A DNA stretch of 64,000 nucleotides from Lasioglossum baleicum (lineage: Eukaryota > Arthropoda > Insecta > Hymenoptera > Halictidae): the NCBI RefSeq assembly GCF_051020765.1, contig NW_027469572.1:35286-99285 (forward strand), in the 5' to 3' direction. A program made the position numbers and the translations under genes. Of this stretch, positions 25,601 through 39,736 are shown one piece after another. Every line of letters starts with the position of its first letter. Positions within the stretch are counted from its first letter, which is position 1. Under the pieces are notes generated by a model, which saw only the letters and a list, made by a program, of their open reading frames with translations, was not told the origin of the DNA and made no database searches.

Positions 25601-25978
25601 AACACGTGCGAGAGGATGCTTCCCGCAGGCTAGTCGTGTAAAAACACGTGCGAGAGGATGCATCCCGCAGGCTGGTCGAGTAAAAACACGTGCGAGAGGA
25701 TGCATCCCGCAGGCTAGTCGAGTAAAAACACGTGCGAGAGGATGCATCCCGCAGGCTAGTCGAGTAAAAACACGTGCGAGGTTTTGTGGGATGCGCATGC
25801 GCAGGTTTTGTGGGATGCGCATGCGCAGGTTTTTTGGGATGCGCATGGCTAGTCGAGCAAAAACACGTGCGAGAGGATGCATCCCGCAGGCTAGTCGAGT
25901 AAAAACACGTGCGAGAGGATGCATCCCGCAGGCTAGTCGAGCAAAAACACGTGCGAGAGGATGCATCCCGCAGGCTAG
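22658..25978 (+). repeat. 3.3-kb super-HOR, copy 3 (first B block missing)
   Basis: B blocks: 23308-23374 [3], 23569-23635 [3], 24544-24634 [4], 24829-24919 [4], 25114-25156 [2], 25435-25501 [3] and 25780-25846 [3]. The last five blocks lie exactly 3363 bp after their partners in copy 2. The copy lacks the first B block and part of its flank, and the block at 23569 has three units instead of four. This shows gain and loss of whole sub-blocks between otherwise matching copies. Confidence 0.88.
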
Positions 25979-28900
25979 TCAAGTAAAAACACGTGCGAGA
26001 GGATGCATCCCGCAGGCTAGTCGAGCACAAACACGTGCGAGAGGATGCATCCCGCAGGCTAGTCGAGCAAATACACGTGCGAGAGGATGCATCCCGCAGG
26101 CTAGTCTAGTAAAATCGCGTGCGAGGGGATGCATCCCGCAGGCTAGTCGAGTAAAAACACGTGCGAGAGGATGCATCCCGCAGGCTAGTCGAGTAAAAAC
26201 ACGTGCGAGAGGATGCATCCCGCATTCTAGTCGAGTAAAAACACGTGCGAGAGGCTGCATCCCGCAGGCTAGTCGAGTAAAAACACGTGCGAGAGGATGC
26301 ATCCCGCAGGCTAGTCTAGTAAAATCACGTGCGAGGGGATGCATCCCGCAGGCTAGTCTAGTAAAATCACGTGGGAGGGGATGCATCCCGCAGGCTAGTC
26401 GAGTAAAAACACGTGCGAGAGGATGCATCCCGCAGGCTAGTCGAGTAAAAACACGTGCGAGAGGATGCATCCCGCAGGCTAGTCGAGTAAAAACACGTGC
26501 GAGAGGATGCTTCCCGCAGGCTAGTCGAGCAAAAACACGTGCGAGAGCATGCATCCCGCAGGCTACTCGAGTAAAAACACGTGCGAGAGGATGCATCCCG
26601 CAGGCTAGTCGAGTAAAAACACGTGCGAGATTTTGTGGGATGCGCATGTGCAGGTTTTTTGGCATGCGCATGCGCAGGTTTTTTGGCATGCGCATGCGCA
26701 GGTTTTTTGGGATGCGCATGCCTAGTCGAGCAAAAACACGTGCGAGAGGATGCATCCCGCAGACTAGTCGAGTAAAAACACGTGCGAGAGGATGCTTCCC
26801 GCAGGCTAGTCAAGTAAAAACACGTGCGAGAGGATGCATCCCGCAGGCTAGTCGAGTAAAAACACGTGCGAGAGGATGCATCCCGCAGGCTAGTCGAGAA
26901 AAAACACGTGCGAAGTTTTGTGGGATGCGCATGCGCAGGTTTTGTGGGATGCGCATGCGCAGGTTTTTTGGGATGCGCATGCGCAGGTTTTTTGGGATGC
27001 GCATGCCTAGTCGAGCAAAAACCCGTGCGAGAGGATGCATCCCGCAGGCTAGTCGAGCAAATACACGTGCGAGAGGATGCATCCCGCAGGCTAGTCGAGT
27101 AAAAACACGTGCGAGAGGATGCATCCCGCAGACTAGTCGAGTAAAAACACGTGCGAGAGGATGCATCCCGCAGGCTAGTCGAGTAAAAACACGTGCGAGA
27201 GGATGCATCCCGCAGGCTAGTCTAGTAAAATCACGTGCGAGGGGATGCATCCCGCAGGCTAGTCGAGTAAAAACACGTGCGAGAGGATGCATCCCGCAGG
27301 CTAGTCGAGTAAAAACACGTGCGAGAGGATGCTTCCCGCAGGCTAGTCAAGTAAAAACACGTGCGAGAGGATGCATCCCGCAGGCTAGTCGAGTAAAAAC
27401 ACGTGCGAGAGGATGCATCCCGCAGGCTAGTCGAGAAAAAACACGTGCGAAGTTTTGTGGGATGCGCATGCGCAGGTTTTGTGGGATGCGCATGCGCAGG
27501 TTTTTTGGGATGCGCATGCGCAGGTTTTTTGGGATGCGCATGCCTAGTCGAGCAAAAACCCGTGCGAGAGGATGCATCCCGCAGGCTAGTCGAGCAAATA
27601 CACGTGCGAGAGGATGCATCCCGCAGGCTAGTCGAGTAAAAACACGTGCGAGAGGATGCATCCCGCAGACTAGTCGAGCACAAACACGTGCGAGAGGATG
27701 CATCCCGCAGGCTAGTCGACCAAATACACGTGCGAGAGGATGCATCCCGCAGGCTAGTCTAGTAAAATCACGTGCGAGGGGATGCATCCCGCAGGCTAGT
27801 CGAGTAAAAACACGTGCGAGAGGATGCATCCCGCAGGCTAGTCGAGTAAAAACACGTGCGAGAGGATGCATCCCGCATTCTAGTCGAGTAAAAACACGTG
27901 CGAGAGGATGCTTCCCGCAGGCTAGTCGAGCAAAAACACGTGCGAGAGCATGCATCCCGCAGGCTACTCGAGTAAAAACACGTGCGAGAGGATGCATCCC
28001 GCAGGCTAGTCGAGTAAAAACACGTGCGAGGTTTTGTGGGATGCGCATGCGCAGGTTTTTTGGCATGCGCATGCGCAGGTTTTTTGGCATGCGCATGCGC
28101 AGGTTTTTTGGCATGCGCATGCGCAGGTTTTTTGGGATGCGCATGGCTAGTCGAGCAAAAACACGTGCGAGAGGATGCATCCCGCAGACTAGTCGAGTAA
28201 AAACACGTGCGAGAGGATGCTTCCCGCAGGCTAGTCGAGTAAAAACACGTGCGAGAGGATGCATCCCGCAGGCTAGTCGAGTAAAAACACGTGCGAGAGG
28301 ATGCATCCCGCAGGCTAGTCGAGTAAAAACACGTGCGAAGTTTTGTGGGATGCGCATGCGCAGGTTTTGTGGGATGCGCATGCGCAGGTTTTTTGGGATG
28401 CGCATGCGCAGGTTTTTTGGGATGCGCATGCCTAGTCGAGCAAAAACCCGGGCGAGAGGATGCATCCCGCAGGCTAGTCGAGCAAATACACGTGCGAGAG
28501 GATGCATCCCGCAGGCTAGTCGAGTAAAAACACGTGCGAGAGGATGCATCCCGCAGACTAGTCGAGTAAAAACACGTGCGAGAGGATGCATCCCGCAGGC
28601 TAGTCGAGTAAAAACACGTGCGAGAGGATGCATCCCGCAGGCTAGTCGAGTAAAAACACGTGCGAGAGGATGCATCCCGCAGGCTAGTCGAGCAAAAACA
28701 CGTGCGAGAGGATGCATCCCGCAGGCTAGTCAAGTAAAAACACGTGCGAGAGGATGCATCCCGCAGGCTAGTCGAGCACAAACACGTGCGAGAGGATGCA
28801 TCCCGCAGGCTAGTCGACCAAATACACGTGCGAGAGGATGCATCCCGCAGGCTAGTCTAGTAAAATCACGTGCGAGGGGATGCATCCCGCAGGCTAGTCG

Positions 28901-31900
28901 AGTAAAAACACGTGCGAGAGGATGCATCCCGCAGGCTAGTCGAGTAAAAACACGTGCGAGAGGATGCATCCCGCATTCTAGTCGAGTAAAAACACGTGCG
29001 AGAGGCTGCATCCCGCAGGCTAGTCGAGTAAAAACACGTGCGAGAGGATGCATCCCGCAGGCTAGTCTAGTAAAATCACGTGCGAGGGGATGCATCCCGC
29101 AGGCTAGTCGAGTAAAAACACGTGCGAGAGGATGCATCCCGCAGGCTAGTCGAGTAAAAACACGTGCGAGAGGATGCATCCCGCAGGCTAGTCGAGTAAA
29201 AACACGTGCGAGAGGATGCTTCCCGCAGGCTAGTCGAGCAAAAACACGTGCGAGAGCATGCATCCCGCAGGCTACTCGAGTAAAAACACGTGCGAGAGGA
29301 TGCATCCCGCAGGCTAGTCGAGTAAAAACACGTGCGAGGTTTTGTGGGATGCGCATGCGCAGGTTTTTTGGCATGCGCATGCGCAGGTTTTTTGGCATGC
29401 GCATGCGCAGGTTTTTTGGGATGCGCATGGCTAGTCGAGCAAAAACACGTGCGAGAGGATGCATCCCGCAGACTAGTCGAGTAAAAACACGTGCGAGAGG
29501 ATGCTTCCCGCAGGCTAGTCGAGTAAAAACACGTGCGAGAGGATGCATCCCGCAGGCTAGTCGAGTAAAAACACGTGCGAGAGGATGCATCCCGCAGGCT
29601 AGTCGAGTAAAAACACGTGCGAAGTTTTGTGGGATGCGCATGCGCAGGTTTTGTGGGATGCGCATGCGCAGGTTTTTTGGGATGCGCATGCGCAGGTTTT
29701 TTGGGATGCGCATGCCTAGTCGAGCAAAAACCCGGGCGAGAGGATGCATCCCGCAGGCTAGTCGAGCAAATACACGTGCGAGAGGATGCATCCCGCACGC
29801 TAGTCGAGTAAAAACACGTGCGAGAGGATGCATCCCGCAGGCTAGTCGAGTAAAAACACGTGCGAGAGGATGCATCCCGCTGGCTAGTCGAGTAAAAACA
29901 CGTGCGAGGTTTTGTGGGATGCGCATGCGCAGGTTTTTTGGGATGCGCATGGCTAGTCGAGCAAAAACACGTGCGAGAGGATGCATCCCGCAGGCTAGTC
30001 GAGCAAAAACACGTGCGAGAGGATGCATCCCGCAGGCTAGTCGAGCAAAAACACGTGCGAGAGGATGCATCCCGCAGACTAGTCGAGTAAAAACACGTGC
30101 GAGAGGATGCATCCCGCAGGCTAGTCGAGTAAAAACACGTGCGAGAGGATGCATCCCGCAGGCTAGTCGAGTAAAAACACGTGCGAGAGGATGCAACCCG
30201 CAGGCTAGTCGAGCAAAAACACGTGCGAGAGGATGCATCCCGCAGGCTAGTCAAGTAAAAACACGTGCGAGAGGATGCATCCCGCAGGCTAGTCGAGCAC
30301 AAACACGTGCGAGAGGATGCATCCCGCAGGCTAGTCGACCAAATACACGTGCGAGAGGATGCATCCCGCAGGCTAGTCTAGTAAAATCACGTGCGAGGGG
30401 ATGCATCCCGCAGGCTAGTCGAGTAAAAACACGTGCGAGAGGATGCATCCCGCAGGCTAGTCGAGTAAAAACACGTGCGAGAGGATGCATCCCGCATTCT
30501 AGTCGAGTAAAAACACGTGCGAGAGGCTGCATCCCGCAGGCTAGTCGAGTAAAAACACGTGCGAGAGGATGCATCCCGCAGGCTAGTCTAGTAAAATCAC
30601 GTGCGAGGGGATGCATCCCGCAGGCTAGTCGAGTAAAAACACGTGCGAGAGGATGCATCCCGCAGGCTAGTCGAGTAAAAACACGTGCGAGAGGATGCAT
30701 CCCGCAGGCTAGTCGAGTAAAAACACGTGCGAGAGGATGCTTCCCGCAGGCTAGTCGAGCAAAAACACGTGCGAGAGCATGCATCCCGCAGGCTACTCGA
30801 GTAAAAACACGTGCGAGAGGATGCATCCCGCAGGCTAGTCGAGTAAAAACACGTGCGAGGTTTTGTGGGATGCGCATGCGCAGGTTTTTTGGCATGCGCA
30901 TGCGCAGGTTTTTTGGCATGCGCATGCGCAGGTTTTTTGGCATGCGCATGCGCAGGTTTTTTGGGATGCGCATGGCTAGTCGAGCAAAAACACGTGCGAG
31001 AGGATGCATCCCGCAGACTAGTCGAGTAAAAACACGTGCGAGAGGATGCTTCCCGCAGGCTAGTCGAGTAAAAACACGTGCGAGAGGATGCATCCCGCAG
31101 GCTAGTCGAGTAAAAACACGTGCGAGAGGATGCATCCCGCAGGCTAGTCGAGTAAAAACACGTGCGAAGTTTTGTGGGATGCGCATGCGCAGGTTTTGTG
31201 GGATGCGCATGCGCAGGTTTTTTGGGATGCGCATGCGCAGGTTTTTTGGGATGCGCATGCCTAGTCGAGCAAAAACCCGGGCGAGAGGATGCATCCCGCA
31301 GGCTAGTCGAGCAAATACACGTGCGAGAGGATGCATCCCGCACGCTAGTCGAGTAAAAACACGTGCGAGAGGATGCATCCCGCAGGCTAGTCGAGTAAAA
31401 ACACGTGCGAGAGGATGCATCCCGCTGGCTAGTCGAGTAAAAACACGTGCGAGGTTTTGTGGGATGCGCATGCGCAGGTTTTTTGGGATGCGCATGGCTA
31501 GTCGAGCAAAAACACGTGCGAGAGGATGCATCCCGCAGGCTAGTCGAGCAAAAACACGTGCGAGAGGATGCAACCCGCAGGCTAGTCGAGCAAAAACACG
31601 TGCGAGAGGATGCATCCCGCAGACTAGTCGAGTAAAAACACGTGCGAGAGGATGCATCCCGCAGGCTAGTCGAGTAAAAACACGTGCGAGAGGATGCATC
31701 CCGCAGGCTAGTCGAGTAAAAACACGTGCGAGGTTTTGTGGGATGCGCATGCGAAGGTTTTTTGGGATGCGCATGCGCAGGTTTTTTGGGATGCGCATGC
31801 CTAGTCGAGCAAAAACACGTGCGAGAGGATGCATCCCGCAGGCTAGTCGAGCAAAAACACGTGCGAGAGGATGCATCCCGCAGGCTAGTCGAGTAAAAAC

Positions 31901-32602
31901 ACGTGCGAGAGGATGCGTCCCGCAGGCTAGTCGAGTAAAAACACGTGCGAGAGGATGCATCCCGCAGGCTAGTCGAGCAAATACACGTGCGAGAGGATGC
32001 ATCCCGCAGGCTAGTCTAGTAAAATCACGTGCGAGGGGATGCATCCCGCAGGCTAGTCGAGTAAAAACACGTGCGAGAGGATGCATCCCGCAGGCTAGTC
32101 GAGTAAAAACACGTGCGAGAGGATGCATCCCGCATTCTAGTCGAGTAAAAACTCGTGCGAGAGGCTGCATCCCGCAGGCTAGTCGAGTAAAAACACGTGC
32201 GAGAGGATGCATCCCGCATTCTAGTCGAGTAAAAACTCGTGCGAGGGGATGCATCCCGCAGGCTAGTCGAGTAAAAACACGTGCGAGAGGATGCATCCCG
32301 CAGGCTAGTCGAGTAAAAACACGTGCGAGAGGATGCATCCCGCAGGCTAGTCGAGTAAAAACACGTGCGAGAGGATGCTTCCCGCAGGCTAGTCGAGCAA
32401 AAACACGTGCGAGAGCATGCATCCCGCAGGCTACTCGAGTAAAAACACGTGCGAGAGGATGCATCCCGCAGGCTAGTCGAGCAAAAACACGTGCGAGAGG
32501 ATGCATCCCGCAGGCTGGTCGAGTAAAAACACGTGCGAGAGGATGCATCCCGCAGGCTAGTCGAGCAAAAACACGTGCGAGAGGATGCATCCCGCAGGCT
32601 AG
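25979..32602 (+). repeat. Zone IIIc: rearranged derivatives of the 3.4-kb super-HOR
   Basis: B blocks: 26629-26719 [4], 26914-27004 [4], 27451-27541 [4], 28030-28144 [5], 28339-28429 [4], 29338-29428 [4], 29623-29713 [4], 29908-29950 [2], 30859-30973 [5], 31168-31258 [4], 31453-31495 [2] and 31732-31798 [3]. The trio 29338/29623/29908 matches 24544/24829/25114 at +4794 bp. The pair 29623/29908 recurs at 31168/31453 (+1545). The pair 28030/28339 recurs at 30859/31168 (+2829). Sub-blocks of the super-HOR have thus been reshuffled or partially deleted. The stretch 31799-32916 contains only A units. Confidence 0.87.
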
Positions 32603-35600
32603 TCAAGTAAAATCACGTGCGAGAGGATGCATCCCGCAGGCTAGTCGAGCACAAACACGTGCGAGAGGATGCATCCCGCAGGCTAGTCGAGCAAATACAC
32701 GTGCGAGAGGATGCATCCCGCAGGCTAGTCGAGCAAAAACACGTGCGAGAGGATGCATCCCGCAGACTAGTCGAGTAAAAACACGTGCGAGAGGATGCTT
32801 CCCGCAGGCTAGTCGAGTAAAAACACGTGCGAGAGGATGCATCCCGCAGGCTAGTCGAGTAAAAACACGTGCGAGAGGATGCATCCCGCAGGCTAGCCGA
32901 GTAAAAACACGTGCGAGGTTTTGTGGGATGCGCATGCGCAGGTTTTGTGGGATGCGCATGCGCAGGTTTTTTGGGATGCGCATGCGCAGGTTTTTTCGGA
33001 TGCGCATGCGCAGGTTTTTTGGGATGCGCATGGCTAGTCGAGCAAAAACACGTGCGAGAGGATGCATCCCGCAGGGTAGTCGAGCAAAAACACGTGCGAG
33101 AGGATGCATCCCGCAGACTAGTCGAGTAAAAACACGTGCGAGAGGATGCTTCCCGCAGGCTAGTCGAGTAAAAACACGTGCGAGAGGATGCATTCCGCAG
33201 GCTAGTCGAGCAAAAACACGTGCGAGAGGATGCATCCCGCAGGCTAGTCAAGTAAAAACACGTGCGAGAGGATGCATCCCGCAGGCTAGTCGGGCACAAA
33301 CACGTGCGAGAGGATGCATCCCGCAGGCTAGTCGAGCAAATACACGTGCGAGAGGATGCATCCCGCAGGCTAGTCGAGCAAAATCACGTGCGAGAGGATG
33401 CATCCCGCAGGCTAGTCGAGTAAAAACACGTGCGAGAGGATGCATCCCGCAGGCTAGTCGAGTAAAAACACGTGCGAGAGGATGCATCCCGCAGGCTAGT
33501 CGAGTAAAAACACGTGCGAGAGGATGCATCCCGCAGGCTAGTCGAGCAAATACACGTGCGAGAGGATGCATCCCGCAGGCTAGTCGAGCAAAAACACGTG
33601 CGAGAGGATGCATCCCGCAGACTAGTCGAGTAAAAACACGTGCGAGAGGATGCTTCCCGCAGGCTAGTCGAGTAAAAACACGTGCGAGAGGATGCATCCC
33701 GCAGGCTAGTCGAGTAAAAACACATGCGAGAGGATGCATCCCGCAGGCTAGTCGAGTAAAAACACGTGCGAGGTTTTGTGGGATGCGCATGCGCAGGTTT
33801 TGTGGGATGCGCATGCGCAGGTTTTGTGGGATGCGCATGCGCAGGTTTTTTGGGATGCGCATGCGCAGGTTTTTTGGGATGCGCATTCGCAGGTTTTTTG
33901 GGATGCGCATGCGCAGGTTTTTTGGGATGCGCATGGCTAGTCGAGCAAAAACACGTGCGAGAGGATGCATCCCGCAGGGTAGTCGAGCAAAAACACGTGC
34001 GAGAGGATGCATCCCGCAGACTAGTCGAGTAAAAACACGTGCGAGAGGATGCTTCCCGCAGGCTAGTCGAGTAAAAACATGTGCGAGAGGATGCATCCCG
34101 CAGGCTAGTCGAGCAAAAACACGTGCGAGAGGATGCATCCCGCAGGCTAGTCAAGTAAAAACACGTGCGAGAGGATGCATCCCGCAGGCTAGTCGAGCAC
34201 AAACACGTGCGAGAGGATGCATCCCGCAGGCTAGTCGAGCAAATACACGTGCGAGAGGATGCATCCCGCAGGCTAGTCGAGCAAAAACACGTGCGAGAGG
34301 ATGCATTCCGCAGGCTAGTCGAGCCAAAACACGTGCGAGAGGATGCATCCCGCAGACTAGTCGAGTAAAAACACGTGCGAGAGGATGCTTCCCGCAGGCT
34401 AGTCGAGTAAAAACACGTGCGAGAGGATGCATCCCGCAGGCTAGTCGAGTAAAAACACGTGCGAGAGGATGCATCCCGCAGGCTAGTCGAGTAAAAACAC
34501 GTGCGAGAGGATGCATCCCGCAGGCTAGTCGAGCACAAACACGTGCGAGGTTTTGTGGAATGCGCATGCGCAGGTTTTGTGGGATGCGCATGCGCAGGTT
34601 TTTTGGGATGCGCATGCGCAGGTTTTTTGGGATGCGCATGGCTAGTCGAGTAAAAACACGTGCGAGAGGATGCTTCCCGCAGGCTAGTCGAGCAAAAACA
34701 CGTGCGAGAGCATGCATCCCGCAGGCTACTCGAGTAAAAACACGTGCGAGAGGATGCATCCCGCAGGCTAGTCGAGCAAAAACACGTGCGAGAGGATGCA
34801 TCCCGCAGGCTGGTCGAGTAAAAACACGTGCGAGAGGATGCATCCCGCAGGCTAGTCGAGCAAAAACACGTGCGAGAGGATGCATCCCGCAGGCTAGTCA
34901 AGTAAAATCACGTGCGAGAGGATGCATCCCGCAGGCTAGTCGAGCACAAACACGTGCGAGAGGATGCATCCCGCAGGCTAGTCGAGCAAATACACGTGCG
35001 AGAGGATGCATCCCGCAGGCTAGTCGAGCAAAAACACGTGCGAGAGGATGCATCCCGCAGACTAGTCGAGTAAAAACACGTGCGAGAGGATGCTTCCCGC
35101 AGGCTAGTCGAGTAAAAACACGTGCGAGAGGATGCATCCCGCAGGCTAGTCGAGTAAAAACACGTGCGAGAGGATGCATCCCGCAGGCTAGCCGAGTAAA
35201 AACACGTGCGAGGTTTTGTGGGATGCGCATGCGCAGGTTTTGTGGGATGCGCATGCGCAGGTTTTTTGGGATGCGCATGCGCAGGTTTTTTCGGATGCGC
35301 ATGCGCAGGTTTTTTGGGATGCGCATGGCTAGTCGAGCAAAAACACGTGCGAGAGGATGCATCCCGCAGGGTAGTCGAGCAAAAACACGTGCGAGAGGAT
35401 GCATCCCGCAGACTAGTCGAGTAAAAACACGTGCGAGAGGATGCTTCCCGCAGGCTAGTCGAGTAAAAACACGTGCGAGAGGATGCATTCCGCAGGCTAG
35501 TCGAGCAAAAACACGTGCGAGAGGATGCATCCCGCAGGCTAGTCAAGTAAAAACACGTGCGAGAGGATGCATCCCGCAGGCTAGTCGGGCACAAACACGT

Positions 35601-38600
35601 GCGAGAGGATGCATCCCGCAGGCTAGTCGAGCAAATACACGTGCGAGAGGATGCATCCCGCAGGCTAGTCGAGCAAAATCACGTGCGAGAGGATGCATCC
35701 CGCAGGCTAGTCGAGTAAAAACACGTGCGAGAGGATGCATCCCGCAGGCTAGTCGAGTAAAAACACGTGCGAGAGGATGCATCCCGCAGGCTAGTCGAGT
35801 AAAAACACGTGCGAGAGGATGCATCCCGCAGGCTAGTCGAGCAAATACACGTGCGAGAGGATGCATCCCGCAGGCTAGTCGAGCAAAAACACGTGCGAGA
35901 GGATGCATCCCGCAGACTAGTCGAGTAAAAACACGTGCGAGAGGATGCTTCCCGCAGGCTAGTCGAGTAAAAACACGTGCGAGAGGATGCATCCCGCAGG
36001 CTAGTCGAGTAAAAACACATGCGAGAGGATGCATCCCGCAGGCTAGTCGAGTAAAAACACGTGCGAGGTTTTGTGGGATGCGCATGCGCAGGTTTTGTGG
36101 GATGCGCATGCGCAGGTTTTTTGGGATGCGCATGCGCAGGTTTTTTGGGATGCGCATTCGCAGGTTTTTTGGGATGCGCATGCGCAGGTTTTTTGGGATG
36201 CGCATGGCTAGTCGAGCAAAAACACGTGCGAGAGGATGCATCCCGCAGGGTAGTCGAGCAAAAACACGTGCGAGAGGATGCATCCCGCAGACTAGTCGAG
36301 TAAAAACACGTGCGAGAGGATGCTTCCCGCAGGCTAGTCGAGTAAAAACATGTGCGAGAGGATGCATCCCGCAGGCTAGTCGAGCAAAAACACGTGCGAG
36401 AGGATGCATCCCGCAGGCTAGTCAAGTAAAAACACGTGCGAGAGGATGCATCCCGCAGGCTAGTCGAGCACAAACACGTGCGAGAGGATGCATCCCGCAG
36501 GCTAGTCGAGCAAATACACGTGCGAGAGGATGCATCCCGCAGGCTAGTCGAGCAAAAACACGTGCGAGAGGATGCATTCCGCAGGCTAGTCGAGCCAAAA
36601 CACGTGCGAGAGGATGCATCCCGCAGACTAGTCGAGTAAAAACACGTGCGAGAGGATGCTTCCCGCAGGCTAGTCGAGTAAAAACACGTGCGAGAGGATG
36701 CATCCCGCAGGCTAGTCGAGTAAAAACACGTGCGAGAGGATGCATCCCGCAGGCTAGTCGAGTAAAAACACGTGCGAGAGGATGCATCCCGCAGGCTAGT
36801 CGAGCACAAACACGTGCGAGGTTTTGTGGAATGCGCATGCGCAGGTTTTGTGGGATGCGCATGCGCAGGTTTTTTGGGATGCGCATGCGCAGGTTTTTTG
36901 GGATGCGCATGGCTAGTCGAGCAAAAACACGTGCGAGAGGATGCATCCCGCAGGGTAGTCGAGTAAAAACACGTGCGAGAGGATGCATCCCGCACGCTAG
37001 TCGAGTAAAAACACGTGCGAGAGGATGCATCCCGCAGGCTAGTCGAGCAAAAACACGTGCGAGAGGATGCATCCCGCAGGCTAGTCGGGCAAAAACACGT
37101 GCGAGAGGATGCATCCCGCAGGCTAGTCAAGTAAAAACACGTGCGAGAGGATGCATCCCGCAGGCTAGTCGAGCACAAACACGTGCGAGAGGATGCATCC
37201 CGCAGGCTAGTCGAGCAAATACACGTGCGAGAGGATGCATCCCGCAGGCTAGTCGAGCAAAAACACGTGCGAGAGGATGCATCCCGCAGGCTAGTCGAGC
37301 AAAATCACGTGCGAGAGGATGCATCCCGCAGACTAGTCGAGTAAAAACACGTGCGAGAGGATGCATCCTGCAGGCTAGTCGAGTAAAAACACGTGCGAGA
37401 GGATGCATCCCGCAGGCTAGTCGAGTAAAAACACGTGCGAGAGGATGCATCCCGCAGGCTAGTCGAGTAAAAACACGTGCGAGAGGATGCATCCCGCAGG
37501 CTAGTCGAGTGAAAACACGTGCGGGGGTTTGTGGGATGCGCATGCGCAGGTTTTTTGGGATGCGCATGCGCAGGTTTTTTGGGATGCGCATGGCTAGTCG
37601 AGCAAGAACACGTGCGAGAGGATGCATCCCGCAGGGTAGTCGAGTAAAAACACGTGCGAGAGGATGCATCCCGCAGGCTAGTCGAGTAAAAACACGTGCG
37701 AGAGGATGCATCCCGCAGGCTAGTCGAGTAAAAACACGTGCGAGAGGATGCATCCCGCAGGCTAGTCGAGCAAATACACGTGCGAGAGGATGCATCCCGC
37801 AGGCTAGTCGAGCAAAAACACGTGCGAGAGGATGCATCCCGCAGACTAGTCGAGTAAAAACACGTGCGAGAGGATGCTTCCCGCAGGCTAGTCGAGTAAA
37901 AACACGTGCGAGAGGATGCATCCCGCAGGCTAGTCGAGTAAAAACACATGCGAGAGGATGCATCCCGCAGGCTAGTCGAGTAAAAACACGTGCGAGGTTT
38001 TGTGGGATGCGCATGCGCAGGTTTTGTGGGATGCGCATGCGCAGGTTTTTTGGGATGCGCATGCGCAGGTTTTTTGGGATGCGCATTCGCAGGTTTTTTG
38101 GGATGCGCATGCGCAGGTTTTTTGGGATGCGCATGGCTAGTCGAGCAAAAACACGTGCGAGAGGATGCATCCCGCAGGGTAGTCGAGCAAAAACACGTGC
38201 GAGAGGATGCATCCCGCAGACTAGTCGAGTAAAAACACGTGCGAGAGGATGCTTCCCGCAGGCTAGTCGAGTAAAAACATGTGCGAGAGGATGCATCCCG
38301 CAGGCTAGTCGAGCAAAAACACGTGCGAGAGGATGCATCCCGCAGGCTAGTCAAGTAAAAACACGTGCGAGAGGATGCATCCCGCAGGCTAGTCGAGCAC
38401 AAACACGTGCGAGAGGATGCATCCCGCAGGCTAGTCGAGCAAATACACGTGCGAGAGGATGCATCCCGCAGGCTAGTCGAGCAAAAACACGTGCGAGAGG
38501 ATGCATTCCGCAGGCTAGTCGAGCCAAAACACGTGCGAGAGGATGCATCCCGCAGACTAGTCGAGTAAAAACACGTGCGAGAGGATGCTTCCCGCAGGCT

Positions 38601-39736
38601 AGTCGAGTAAAAACACGTGCGAGAGGATGCATCCCGCAGGCTAGTCGAGTAAAAACACGTGCGAGAGGATGCATCCCGCAGGCTAGTCGAGTAAAAACAC
38701 GTGCGAGAGGATGCATCCCGCAGGCTAGTCGAGCACAAACACGTGCGAGGTTTTGTGGAATGCGCATGCGCAGGTTTTGTGGGATGCGCATGCGCAGGTT
38801 TTTTGGGATGCGCATGCGCAGGTTTTTTGGGATGCGCATGGCTAGTCGAGCAAAAACACGTGCGAGAGGATGCATCCCGCAGGGAAGTCGAGTAAAAACA
38901 CGTGCGAGAGGATGCATCCCGCACGCTAGTCGAGTAAAAACACGTGCGAGAGGATGCATCCCGCAGGCTAGTCGAGCAAAAACACGTGCGAGAGGATGCA
39001 TCCCGCAGGCTAGTCGGGCAAAAACACGTGCGAGAGGATGCATCCCGCAGGCTAGTCAAGTAAAAACACGTGCGAGAGGATGCATCCCGCAGGCTAGTCG
39101 AGCACAAACACGTGCGAGAGGATGCATCCCGCAGGCTAGTCGAGCAAATACACGTGCGAGAGGATGCATCCCGCAGGCTAGTCGAGCAAAAACACGTGCG
39201 AGAGGATGCATCCCGCAGGCTAGTCGAGCAAAATCACGTGCGAGAGGATGCATCCCGCAGACTAGTCGAGTAAGAACACGTGCGAGAGGATGCATCCTGC
39301 AGGCTAGTCGAGTAAAAACACGTGCGAGAGGATGCATCCCGCAGGCTAGTCGAGTAAAAACACGTGCGAGAGGATGCATCCCGCAGGCTAGTCGAGTAAA
39401 AACACGTGCGAGAGGATGCATCCCGCAGGCTAGTCGAGTAAAAACACGTGCGGGGGTTTGTGGGATGCGCATGCGCAGGTTTTTTGGGATGCGCATGCGC
39501 AGGTTTTTTGGGATGCGCATGGCTAGTCGAGCAAAAACACGTGCGAGAGGATGCATCCCGCAGGGTAGTCGAGTAAAAACACGTGCGAGAGGATGCATCC
39601 CGCAGGCTAGTCGAGTAAAAACACGTGCGAGAGGATGCATCCCGCAGGCTAGTCGAGCAAAAACACGTGCGAGAGGATGCATCCCGCAGGCTAGTCGAGC
39701 AAAAACACGTGCGAGAGGATGCATCCCGCAGGCTAG
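32603..39736 (+). repeat. Zone IV: 2295-bp and 1929-bp HORs with long B blocks
   Basis: B blocks: 32917-33031 [5], 33772-33934 [7], 34549-34639 [4], 35212-35326 [5], 36067-36205 [6], 36820-36910 [4], 37525-37591 [3], 37996-38134 [6], 38749-38839 [4] and 39454-39520 [3]. The first half matches 34898 onward at +2295 bp, dropping to +2271 after the 7-unit block because its partner has one B fewer. Blocks 36067, 36820 and 37525 recur at +1929. Zone markers include a gcattcgcagg B unit, ttttttcggatg at 32990 and 35285, gccgag at 32896 and 35191, and gtgcgggggtttgtggg entries at 37519 and 39448. Confidence 0.9.
33772..33934 (+). repeat. Longest class of B block (7 units)
   Basis: Three TTTTGT-type units are followed by four T6-type units, one with a gcattcgcagg variant. 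Only four blocks reach seven units: this one, 48505-48667, 49777-49939 and 54007-54169. Its closest relatives (36067-36205, 37996-38134 and 46366-46504) have six, with one fewer TTTTGT unit, consistent with single-unit slippage or unequal exchange. Confidence 0.9.
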
